DNA of 64,000 bases from contig CAWFFB010000007.1 of NCBI GenBank assembly GCA_963814975.1, positions 62,001 to 126,000 of the forward strand, in the 5' to 3' direction. This document shows positions 27,288 through 34,722 of the stretch, in pieces (within the stretch, counting starts at the first letter, position 1; each line of letters starts with the position of its first letter). The notes beneath the pieces were generated by a model, which was given only the letters and a program-made list of their open reading frames with translations, ran no database searches and was not told the origin of the DNA. This DNA comes from CAVUXJ01 sp963814975. Its GTDB lineage: Bacteria; Acidobacteriota; Vicinamibacteria; Vicinamibacterales; CAVVIG01. The position numbers were made by a program, and so were the translations under genes.

Positions 27288-27917
27288 CTTCCATCACCGC
27301 TCTACGTCATCTGTGACGCCGAGGTCTGCGACCGCGCCGGCTGGACGCTCGTCGATTTCGCCGCCGCGTGCATCGACGGCGGCGCCACGTTCCTCCAGGT
27401 CCGTGCCAAGGGCGCCTCTGGCGCCTGGCTCCTCGACGCGACAGATGCCATCGTGCGCCGGGCTCAATCCGCCGGAGCGCTCGTCATCGTGAACGATCGC
27501 GCCGATCTGGCGCGCCTCGCGGGAGCGGGGGGCGTCCACGTCGGGCAGGCCGACCTGTCTCCAGCCGCAGTACGCGCGGTCGTCGGAACGGAGATGCTCG
27601 TCGGCCAATCCACGCACACCCCCGAACAGTATGAAGCGGCCCTCGGCGAGCCAGTGGACTACGTCGCCATCGGGCCGGTGTTCGCCACGGCGACCAAGGC
27701 CACAGGCTGCGACGTGGTGGGCATCGAGGGCGTCCGCGCCGCCGCGGCGCGGACCGCGCCGCGTGGCCTCCCGCTGGTCGCCATCGGCGGCATCACCCTC
27801 GACCGCGCGCGATCGGTGCGAGCGAGCGGCGCACAATCGATTGCGGTCATCTCCGACCTGCTCGCGACGGGCGATCCGGCGGGTCGGGTGCAGCAGCTTC
27901 TCAGAGCGCTCGACTGA
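27279..27917 (+). CDS. thiE: Thiamine phosphate synthase
   Basis: Joins HMP-pyrophosphate and THZ-phosphate to thiamine phosphate. A 212-residue TIM barrel with LQVRAKGASGAWLLDATDAIV, VIVNDRADLARLAGAGGVHVGQADLSPAAVRAVVG, VGQSTHTPEQ, VDYVAIGPVFATATKATGCDVVGIEGV and GLPLVAIGGITLDRARSVRASGAQSIAVISDLL, all ThiE hallmarks. A stop six bases upstream in frame means the TTG at 27279, inside the repeat, is the first possible start, and no other start codon precedes the conserved PLYVICDAEVC region. No other thiamine gene is near. Confidence 0.92.
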   Translation: MQNLPSPLYVICDAEVCDRAGWTLVDFAAACIDGGATFLQVRAKGASGAWLLDATDAIVRRAQSAGALVIVNDRADLARLAGAGGVHVGQADLSPAAVRAVVGTEMLVGQSTHTPEQYEAALGEPVDYVAIGPVFATATKATGCDVVGIEGVRAAAARTAPRGLPLVAIGGITLDRARSVRASGAQSIAVISDLLATGDPAGRVQQLLRALD

Positions 27918-27961
27918 TGTGGCGTCGCCGTACTCCGCGCGCCTCGCGTCGAATCTCACGC

Positions 27962-28112
27962 ACGTCAAGTCTCAAGCCTCAGGTCTCACGTCTCAGGTCT
28001 GATCTGAGACTTCAGAGCTGCGGATACTCAGAGCGCCAGAGCGCGTGCAATTGCCAGGGCTGGCAGCTGAAGACTGAAAGCCGATGAGCCTTGAGACTTG
28101 GGACTTGGAAGT
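27962..28112. repeat. Heptamer-unit inverted arms between thiE and the channel gene
   Basis: The left arm (about 27968-28005) reads AAGTCTC, AAGCCTC, AGGTCTC, ACGTCTC, AGGTCTG, ATCTG. The right arm (about 28067-28110), on the minus strand, reads AAGTCCC, AAGTCTC, AAGGCTC, a diverged stretch, then AGTCTTC. The same AAGTCTC unit occurs in the accC-thiE and lipid kinase-serA gaps. Confidence 0.75.
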
Positions 28113-28183
28113 ATCGGACTAGAATGACATCCCGGCTTATTGATGGAGGCTGACGAGCGCGGACGAGATCACGGTATCGGGGA

Positions 28184-29166
28184 GTGTTCCTCGCCATCTT
28201 GCTGCTCGCGTCGGTGTTCATCGCCGGCACGATCGGATACATCGCTGTCGAAGGCTGGACGCCGTGGGATGCGTTCTACATGACCGTCACAACCGTGACG
28301 ACGGTCGGCTTCCGCGAGGTTCACGAGCTTTCGCGGGCCGGACAGATCTTCACCGTGTTCCTGGTGCTCGGCGGCGTCGGCGCGGCGCTCTACACCTTCT
28401 CGCAGTTCGCCGCGCTCGTGATCGAGGGCGGCCTTGCCAGTCACCTCGGGCAGCGCCGGCGAGTGCACGCATGATCGAGACGATCAAAGACCACTTCATC
28501 GTTTGCGGGTACGGCCGGATCGGCAGCATCGTGGCCCGCGAGTTCCGGCAGCAGGAGGTGCCGTTCGTCGTGATCGAGCGCGATCCAGGGCGCTTTCATT
28601 CGGCCGTCGAGCGCGGCGTGCTGGCGCTCGAGGCCGACGCCAGCCAGGAGCAGGTGCTCAAGCGGGCCGGCATCGAGCGCGCGCGCGGCCTCATCACCGC
28701 GGTCGGCACGGATGCCGAGAACGTCTATACGGTGCTCACCGCGCGCGGGCTCAGCCCCGATCTCTTCATCATCAGCCGGTCGGAGAGCGGCGACTCGGCA
28801 CGCAAGCTCCGCGCGGCGGGAGCCAACCGGGTCATCTCGCCGTACCAGATCGGCGCCGTGCAGATTGCGCAGACGGCGATCCGGCCCGCGGTGGTGGATT
28901 TCTTCGATCTCGCGACGAGCTCGGACAACCTCGAGCTGGCGATGGAGGAGATCACGATTTCGCCGCGGTCAGCGCTGGCGGATCAGTCGATCCTGGATTC
29001 CAACCTGCGTCAGCGATTCGGCGTCATCGTCGTCGGCATCCAGCGCGTGGATCAGCGGATGGAATTCAATCCCGAGCCGGCCACCCCGATGCGATCGGGC
29101 GACCAGCTCGTGGTCCTCGGCCGTCCCGATTCCCTGAAGCAGCTCGAAGTCGAGGCCGCCTCGTAA
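28184..29166 (+). CDS. TrkA-N/RCK potassium channel family protein (one frameshift)
   Basis: About 327 residues. Pore part: helix FLAILLLASVFIAGTIGYIAVEG, pore segment DAFYMTVTTVTTVGFREVH, helix IFTVFLVLGGVGAALYTFSQF. RCK/TrkA-N domain: DHFIVCGYGRIGSIVAREF (Rossmann), EADASQEQVLKRAGIERA; a TrkA-C domain ends ATPMRSGDQLVVLGR. The filter reads TVGFR, not TVGYG. The pore frame ends at TGA 28472-28474 and the RCK frame has ATG at 28471; either one base was lost or the two parts are separate coupled genes. The GTG at 28184 is only the first possible start; in-frame basic residues upstream suggest the natural start was lost. Confidence 0.82.
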
Positions 29167-30119
29167 TGGCCGCACGGCTCCTCGATGGCATCGCCGTCGC
29201 CGATGCCATTCGCGCCGAGGTCCGCCCGCTGGTCGCAGCGTTTACGGCGCGCGCCGGCAGACCTCCCGGGCTCGGCCTCGTGCTCGTCGGCGACGACCCC
29301 GCGTCCGCAGCTCTATGTCACCAGCAAGCTGAAATCGGCGGCGGAGACCGGACTTCGGGCGGACCTCGAACGATTGCCGGCAACGGCATCGATCGATGAG
29401 CTCCTGGGCGTCGTCGATCGTCTGAATCGAAGCGACGCGCACGACGGCATCCTCGTGCAGTCGCCGCTGCCGGAGTCGATGGGACCCGACGCGGAACGCC
29501 GGGTCTTCGATGCGCTCTCGCCCGACAAGGACGTGGACGGCTTTCACCCGATCAACGTCGGGACGTCTGGTCCAGAATCGGCCGGCGCTGGTCGCCTGCA
29601 CGCCCTTCGGGAATCATCGAGTTGCTGGAGCGATCGAACATCCCGATCGCCGGCGCACGCGCGGTCGTGATCGGGCGGAGCGACATCGTCGGCAAGCCGA
29701 TGGCGTTGCTGCTGCTGCACCGGCACGCCACCGTGACGATCTGCCATTCGCGCACGGCAGACCTGCCGCAATTGGCCCGCGAGGCCGACATCCTCGTGGC
29801 CGCCCTGGGGCGGCCGGCGTTCGTCACCGCGGCATTCGTCAAGCCCGGAGCGACTGTCATCGACGTCGGCACGACGCGCGTGGACGATCGCGCGACGATC
29901 GAACGGCTGTTCGCGGCGGGCTCGAAGCGCCGCGAGGCGTTCGAGCGGCGCGGGTCGCTGGTGCTCGGCGACGTCCATCCCGAAGTCGAGCGGGTGGCCG
30001 GCGCGCTGACGCCGGTGCCGGGTGGGGTGGGCCCCCTCACCATCGCGATGCTGCTCAAGAACACTCTCAAGGCTGCGGAACAGAGCGCAGGGTCGCGAGG
30101 AAAAGCCGCTGTGCGCTGA
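29166..30119 (+). CDS. folD: Bifunctional methylenetetrahydrofolate dehydrogenase/cyclohydrolase (three frameshifts)
   Basis: Interconverts 5,10-methylene-, methenyl- and 10-formyl-tetrahydrofolate in one-carbon metabolism. Motifs: ARLLDGIAVADAIR, LVLVGDDPAS, QLYVTSKLKSAAETG with the catalytic lysine, GILVQSPLPESM, SPDKDVDGFHPINVG, VVIGRSDIVGKPMALLLL, and PGGVGPLTIAMLLKNT. Extra bases near 29304, 29562 and 29613 break the frame; the three insertions restore the original phase, and the stretch RLVQNRPALVACTPFG between the last two reads in the third frame. It starts one base inside the channel stop. The final SAGSRGKAAVR tail is unusual but follows the TLKAAEQ end. Confidence 0.92.
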
Positions 30120-30178
30120 TCGCTACTATCGACCGCGGGGCCGATGTTGGCGGGAGCCTCGCGAAAATCGTGCGTCGT

Positions 30179-30196
30179 GTCCGGCTTCGGCCGGAC
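30179..30196 (+). terminator. UUCG-capped hairpin between folD and coaE
   Basis: GTCCGGC (30179-30185), loop TTCG, GCCGGAC (30190-30196): a perfect 7-bp GC stem closed by a C(UUCG)G tetraloop, an exceptionally stable RNA hairpin. It lies 60 bases past folD and 11 bases before the coaE ATG. No T-tract follows, so it could be a terminator or a structure limiting coaE initiation. Confidence 0.55.
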
Positions 30197-30206
30197 CATT
30201 ACCAGA

Positions 30207-30824
30207 ATGTTGAAAGTTGCATTGACCGGTGGGATCGCAACCGGCAAGAGCTACGTGCTCGATCGCTTCCGCGAGCTCGGTGTCCCGTGTCTGGACGCCG
30301 ACGCGCTCGCACACGGCGTGATGGCGCCCGGCACGGAGGCCACGCGGGCGATTGCCGCGCGGTTCGGCGCCGACATTCTTGCCGCTGATGGTGCGGTCGA
30401 TCGGAAGAAGCTCGGGCGGATTGTGTTCGCCGACGCCTCGGCGCGGCGCGATCTCGAGTCGCTCGTCCACCCGGCGGTCTACCGCGCGATCTCGGCAGGA
30501 CTGCGGGCTTTCGAGATCATCGGCGATTCACCTCTGGCTGTCGTTGACGTGCCGTTGCTGTACGAAACCGGCCGCGCCGGCGACTTCGACCGTGTGGTGG
30601 CCACGGTATGTCCGCCGGCCACGCAACTCGCCCGGCTCCAGGATCGAGGGCTCAGTCGCGCCGCTGCGGCGCAGCGCCTGGCCGCCCAGATGCCCGCGGA
30701 AGAAAAAGCCGCGCGCGCGGACTACGTGATCAGAACCGACGGGACAGTCGAGGACACCACCGCGCAGGTGGAGCGGATCTGGCGCACGGTGCTGGGAGCG
30801 TCGGTCAGACCTCGACTTCCGTAG
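30207..30824 (+). CDS. coaE: Dephospho-CoA kinase
   Basis: Phosphorylates the 3-prime hydroxyl of dephospho-CoA, the last step of coenzyme A synthesis. A 205-residue P-loop kinase: LKVALTGGIATGKSYVLD (Walker A), VPCLDADALAHGVM (substrate aspartates), VVDVPLLYETG, and the lid region RLQDRGLSRAAAAQRLAAQMP with DYVIRTDG near the end. The ATG at 30207 is chosen at the family N-terminus; an upstream in-frame TTG lies in a low-complexity stretch. It ends 20 bases inside the end of the convergent lapB gene. Confidence 0.94.
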   Translation: MLKVALTGGIATGKSYVLDRFRELGVPCLDADALAHGVMAPGTEATRAIAARFGADILAADGAVDRKKLGRIVFADASARRDLESLVHPAVYRAISAGLRAFEIIGDSPLAVVDVPLLYETGRAGDFDRVVATVCPPATQLARLQDRGLSRAAAAQRLAAQMPAEEKAARADYVIRTDGTVEDTTAQVERIWRTVLGASVRPRLP

Positions 30825-32025
30825 CTTCCTGCGCGGGAGCGATCCGTTCCTCAACAAACGTGTTCCAGTCATGGCAGTGCGGACACTGCCACAGGAGCTC
30901 GGTGCTCCGATAACGGCAGCGCGTGCACACGTGCGGATCGAGGTAGAACACGGCGTGCTGCGTGACCTCGCCGTACCGATCGACCAGCACCTGCGGATGG
31001 TGCAGCTGCCCGAGTGCGCGCCAGATCGCCTGATGGATGCTGAGCGCGTGGGGGTTATGAAGCAGCGCCGTAAAGAGCAGATCGAGGGCGTCATGCAGGT
31101 ATCCACCGGCAGCCAGCTCGCCCGACAGCGCCAGGCGCGCCCGCCAGTCCTGCGGGTTGTCCTCGATGAGCCGCCGGCACAGCTTGGTGAATCGCTCCGG
31201 CGTATTCGCCCGGCCCGCCAGCGCCTTCAGCCGATCGAAGGCCAGATAGGCTCGATCGGGCGCCACCTGGACGAGCTGTTCCCAGATGCGCGCCGCGTCC
31301 TTTTCGTTGCCTTCCGCGACGCGCAGGTCGCCGAGGTTGAGATAGGCGGGGACTGCGCGGGCGTCGAGATCGATCGCGGCCCGGAACCGGCGCGCAGCTT
31401 CGACGAGGTCCTTGCGGCGCATCGCCTCGAGTCCGATCTCGTTCTCGAGGAACGCCAGAATGGCCTGGCTCTGCGGCCTGGAGTCGATCGCGGCCAGCTT
31501 GGTGAGGCGCTGCCGCGTGTCGTAGGCTTCGGACCACTGATGCTGGTCCTCGTGAAGCTTCTGCAGGTTGAGCAGCGCGTACTCGTTCTTCGGATCCAGC
31601 CGCAGCACCTCGGTAAAGGCCTCGAAGGCACGTTCGACGAACCCTCCGCGCTTGTAATCGAGACCGAGGCAGAGCAGGACGTAGGCGTGCTCCACGCGGC
31701 TCAGCCTGGAGCGTTGCAGCAGCGCCTGATGCATCGTGATCGCCTTGCCGACCTGTCCCTTCTCGCGGTACAGGTTGCCCAGGATCATGTGGACCTCGAG
31801 CGCATCGGCGTCGACGCTGGCGGCGCGGGTCAACTCCTCGATCGCCAGGTCGATTTGATTGGCGACGAGAAAATTGAGGCCGAGGATGTAGTGCGACGAC
31901 TCCCTGGCGCGCCGGCGATCGATCCACCTGCCCCCGCTGAGCTTGTACCGCTCCCAGGCCTTGCCGATCGTCAACCCGATCAGGAATGCGATCAGGGCGG
32001 CGAGAAGCGGGGCAGAGTCGCTCAT
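30805..32025 (-). CDS. lapB: LapB-like lipopolysaccharide assembly protein (TPR plus rubredoxin)
   Basis: A 406-residue inner-membrane protein. The N-terminal helix APLLAALIAFLIGLTIGKAWERY is followed by nine or so TPR units (about residues 40-350: ESSHYILGLNFLVANQIDLAIEELTRA and repeats) and a C-terminal zinc/rubredoxin-like knuckle, CTRC about 365 and CPHC about 380, ending in a short acidic tail. In Escherichia coli LapB recruits FtsH to degrade LpxC and balances lipopolysaccharide synthesis. It is the last gene of the kds cluster, overlapping the kdsC stop by four bases, which fits that role. The ATG at 32025 is preferred over the in-frame start at 32097. Confidence 0.87.
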   Translation of the reverse strand: MSDSAPLLAALIAFLIGLTIGKAWERYKLSGGRWIDRRRARESSHYILGLNFLVANQIDLAIEELTRAASVDADALEVHMILGNLYREKGQVGKAITMHQALLQRSRLSRVEHAYVLLCLGLDYKRGGFVERAFEAFTEVLRLDPKNEYALLNLQKLHEDQHQWSEAYDTRQRLTKLAAIDSRPQSQAILAFLENEIGLEAMRRKDLVEAARRFRAAIDLDARAVPAYLNLGDLRVAEGNEKDAARIWEQLVQVAPDRAYLAFDRLKALAGRANTPERFTKLCRRLIEDNPQDWRARLALSGELAAGGYLHDALDLLFTALLHNPHALSIHQAIWRALGQLHHPQVLVDRYGEVTQHAVFYLDPHVCTRCRYRSTELLWQCPHCHDWNTFVEERIAPAQEATEVEV

Positions 32026-32585
32026 GTCTGCTGCCGCACGCCTGTTCCCGCCCCCGCGGTCGATCCGGCCGCGTACGCGGCGACGATCGCGTCCCACCGC
32101 TTCTGGGCGCGAAGAACGGTCTCGATCAGCTGGCGGACGGCGCCGTCCCCGCCTTTGGCATCGCTGACCCAGTGGACGGCCGCCCTGACTTCACTCACCG
32201 CATCGGCGGGCGCCGCCGACAGCCCCACGCGCGCCAGGACGCCGAGATCGACGATGTCGTCGCCCATGTAGGCCACGTCCTCGTCGCCGACCTTCTCGTC
32301 GGCGAGGATCCTCTCGTACGCCTGGAGCTTGTTGGTAACGCCTTGATGCACCAGCGACACGCCCAGTTGAGCGGCTCGATGCGGCGTCGTCGGCGAGTTG
32401 CGTGCCGACAGGAAGCCGACCTTCACGCCGGCGCGCTGCGCCCAGACGATCGCAATCCCGTCCCTGATGCCGAACGACTTGCTCTCGGTGGCGTCGGAAT
32501 GGACCAGCACCTGCCCGTCGGTGAGGACACCGTCCACGTCGAATAGCAGGAGCTTGATACGGGCCGCTCTCTCGTCGATAGACAT
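32022..32585 (-). CDS. kdsC: 3-deoxy-D-manno-octulosonate 8-phosphate phosphatase
   Basis: Dephosphorylates KDO-8-phosphate. A 187-residue HAD-family, small-cap enzyme: nucleophile motif LLLFDVDGVLTDGQV with the two aspartates, FLSARNSPTT (motif II Ser), the conserved QGVTNKLQAYERIL (motif III Lys) and VAYMGDDIVDLGVL (metal-binding acids), then the tetramer-forming tail. It lies between kdsD, across a repeat-bearing gap, and lapB. Confidence 0.94.
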   Translation of the reverse strand: MSIDERAARIKLLLFDVDGVLTDGQVLVHSDATESKSFGIRDGIAIVWAQRAGVKVGFLSARNSPTTPHRAAQLGVSLVHQGVTNKLQAYERILADEKVGDEDVAYMGDDIVDLGVLARVGLSAAPADAVSEVRAAVHWVSDAKGGDGAVRQLIETVLRAQKRWDAIVAAYAAGSTAGAGTGVRQQT

Positions 32586-32741
32586 CGTTCTACGTTCTAC
32601 GTTCTACGTTCGTACGTTCTGCGTTCTGTCGTTCTGCGTTCGTTGTGCCACGTTCGTCGTTCGCCGGTCGCCGTGCTACGTTCGCCGAACCTCGCACGAA
32701 GAACGTAGAGCAAACGTGCGAGAACGCAGAACGGCCGATTC
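32586..32741. repeat. Heptamer-unit inverted arms between kdsD and kdsC
   Basis: The left arm (about 32586-32695) starts with GTTCTAC three times, then GTTCGTAC, GTTCTGC, GTTCTGTC, GTTCTGC, GTTCGTT and further degenerate GTTCG units. The right arm (about 32692-32738), read on the minus strand, gives GTTCTGC, GTTCTCGCAC, GTTTGCTCTAC, GTTCTTC. This is the longest arm in the window. The hairpin would sit inside the kds operon transcript. Confidence 0.8.
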
Positions 32742-33704
32742 CTAGAACATTTCCGTCCGCCACAGGTCATGAAGGTGAACGACGCCCGCCACCCGGCGGC
32801 CATCGGCGTCGACGACGACGATCGAGGTGATCTTGCGATCCTCCATGAGGTTCAACGCCGCGACGGCAAGAGTGGTCGGCGGAATCGCCACCGGGCCCCG
32901 CGTCATCACGTCGGCGGCGGTGAACTCGAGGATATTGCCCTCCCGGTTCATGTGCCGCCGCAGGTCGCCGTCGGTGATGATGCCGAGAAGCGCGGAGTCT
33001 TCGTCGACGACACAGGTCATGCCGAGGCCCTTGCTCGACATTTCATAGATGACATCGCGCAGCCGCGTGGCGGCGGAGACCATCGGGCACTGCTTGCCGG
33101 CGTGCATCAGGGCCTCGACGCGCATCAGCCGTTTTCCCAGTTTCCCGCCGGGATGCAGGCTCGCGAAATCCTCCTCGCGAAACCCTTTCCGCACCAGCAG
33201 TGTCATCGCCAGCGCGTCGCCGATCGCCAGCGCCGCGGTGGTGCTGGCGGTCGGCACCAGGTTCAGCGGACATGCCTCTTCGGCGACACTGCAGTCGAGT
33301 GCCACGTCGGAGGCCTGCGCAAGCGTGGACGCCGGCGTGCCGGTGATGGCGATCAGTTTCGCGCCGAGCCGGCGAATGGTCTCGAGCAAGCGGAGAATCT
33401 CGCCGGTCTCGCCACTGTAGGACAAGGCCACGACCACGTCGTCTGCCTGGATGACACCGAGATCGCCGTGAATGGCTTCCGCCGGGTGCAGGAAGAAGGC
33501 CGGCGTGCCGATGCTCGTGAGCGTCGCCGCGATCTTCCGGCAGATGATGCCCGACTTGCCCATACCGGTGAGAATCGCTCGTCCCCGGCAGGCGTGGAGG
33601 AGCTCCACCGCGCACTCGAATCGACCGTCCAGACGCGGCACCAGCGCGAGGATCGCCGCCGCTTCAGTTTCGAGAACCTTGCGGGCGAGCCCGAGATCAG
33701 CCAT
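32742..33704 (-). CDS. kdsD: Arabinose-5-phosphate isomerase
   Basis: Interconverts ribulose-5-phosphate and arabinose-5-phosphate, the first committed sugar for KDO. A 320-residue protein: N-terminal SIS domain with LTGMGKSGIICRKIAATLTSIGTPAFFLHPAEAIHGDLG, LSYSGETGEILRLLETIRRLG and LNLVPTASTTAALAIGDALAM, then SLHPGGKLGKRL, and two C-terminal CBS domains (SAATRLRDVIYEMSSKGLGMTCVVD, LEFTAADVMTRGPVAIPP). The ATG at 33704 overlaps the kdsA stop by eight bases; the open frame upstream is the antisense reading of kdsA. Confidence 0.94.
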   Translation of the reverse strand: MADLGLARKVLETEAAAILALVPRLDGRFECAVELLHACRGRAILTGMGKSGIICRKIAATLTSIGTPAFFLHPAEAIHGDLGVIQADDVVVALSYSGETGEILRLLETIRRLGAKLIAITGTPASTLAQASDVALDCSVAEEACPLNLVPTASTTAALAIGDALAMTLLVRKGFREEDFASLHPGGKLGKRLMRVEALMHAGKQCPMVSAATRLRDVIYEMSSKGLGMTCVVDEDSALLGIITDGDLRRHMNREGNILEFTAADVMTRGPVAIPPTTLAVAALNLMEDRKITSIVVVDADGRRVAGVVHLHDLWRTEMF

Positions 33705-34545
33705 GGATCGGCGCCTCGCGTTGCTTGACGACCGCATCGAGCGCCACGAGCCGGCGAAGGAGCGGCTCGAGCAGGTCCAGCCGGAGCGCGTTCTGCGCGT
33801 CGCTTTTGGCCCGGGTCGGGTCTTCGTGCACTTCCAGGAACACGCCGTCGACGCCCGCCGCAACGCCCGCCGAAGCCAGCGGCTCGATGTACTGGGCGAG
33901 CCCGGCGGTCACGCCATCGCCGCCGCCTGGAAGCTGCAGACTGTGCGTCACGTCGAACACGACGGGCACGCCTTGCTCGCGCAGCATCGGGAAGGCGCGC
34001 ATGTCCACTACGAGGTTGTGGTAGCCGAAGGACGTGCCGCGCTCCGTGACGATGACCCTCGAGTTACCCGCGTCGACGACCTTCGCGACGGCGTGACGCA
34101 TGTCGTCGGGCGAGAGGAACTGGCCCTTCTTGATGTTCACGACACGCCCGGTGCGCGCCGCAGCAAGGAGCAAATCCGTCTGTCGGCACAGGAACGCCGG
34201 GATCTGCACGACGTCGGCGACGGCCGCGGCAACGCTTGCCTGGGCCGGCTCGTGAATGTCGGTGAGGATCGGCACCTGGAGCCGCGCCTTGACGCCGGCC
34301 AGCACACGCAATCCTTCGTCAAGGCCCGGCCCGCGAAATGACCGCCCCGACGTCCGATTCGCCTTGTCGAATGATGCCTTGAAGACGAAGGGCACGCCCA
34401 GACGCCTGGTGATGTCCACGAGCGCCGCCGCCACATCGCCGGCGTGGCGCTCGCTCTCGATGACACAGGGTCCGGCGATGAGAACGAACGGACTCTCGCC
34501 GCCAAACGTGATGTCGCCCAGTTTCACAGGGATCACGGGGTTCAT
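33697..34545 (-). CDS. kdsA: 2-dehydro-3-deoxyphosphooctonate aldolase (KDO-8-phosphate synthase)
   Basis: Condenses phosphoenolpyruvate with arabinose-5-phosphate. A 282-residue TIM barrel: FVLIAGPCVIESE, FVFKASFDKANRTS, FRGPGLDEGLRVL, ILTDIHEP, PAFLCRQTDLLLAAA, VNIKKGQFLSP, TERGTSFGYHNLVVDMR and the C-terminal GVFLEVHEDPTRAKSDAQNAL. Conserved cysteine in IAGPCV is the metal ligand of class II KdsA, suggesting a metal-dependent form, although sequence alone does not settle metal use. The ATG at 34545 follows a few in-frame codons of an upstream ATG at 34572. Confidence 0.95.
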   Translation of the reverse strand: MNPVIPVKLGDITFGGESPFVLIAGPCVIESERHAGDVAAALVDITRRLGVPFVFKASFDKANRTSGRSFRGPGLDEGLRVLAGVKARLQVPILTDIHEPAQASVAAAVADVVQIPAFLCRQTDLLLAAARTGRVVNIKKGQFLSPDDMRHAVAKVVDAGNSRVIVTERGTSFGYHNLVVDMRAFPMLREQGVPVVFDVTHSLQLPGGGDGVTAGLAQYIEPLASAGVAAGVDGVFLEVHEDPTRAKSDAQNALRLDLLEPLLRRLVALDAVVKQREAPIHG

Positions 34546-34602
34546 TATACGGGGGCTGGAGGGGCGGGCCATCGAGGGACAAATCCAGCGGACCGGCCCC
34601 GT

Positions 34603-34690
34603 TTGAAAATCTGAAGACTGAAATCTGAGACCTGAAGTCCAGGTTCAGCTTTCGCAGGTGCTCGGGTGCTCGAGCACTGAAGAGCGTGGA
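34603..34690. repeat. Heptamer-unit arm between pyrG and kdsA
   Basis: The left arm (about 34610-34642) reads AAATCTG, AAGACTG, AAATCTG, AGACCTG, AAGTCC. The right arm is diverged and only partly inverted (GTTCAGCTTTC). The unit matches the AAATCTG unit in the lipid kinase-serA and accC-thiE gaps. This is the weakest of the repeat loci. Confidence 0.5.
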
Positions 34691-34722
34691 GAGGCACAAG
34701 GCGCAGAGCGAACCGTGGTGGC

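Noticed and set aside
32586..32741. Integron attC site in the kdsD-kdsC gap
   Set aside because: No integrase and no attC core (GTTRRRY plus matching R-box) arrangement; the GTTCTAC units are a plain tandem run.
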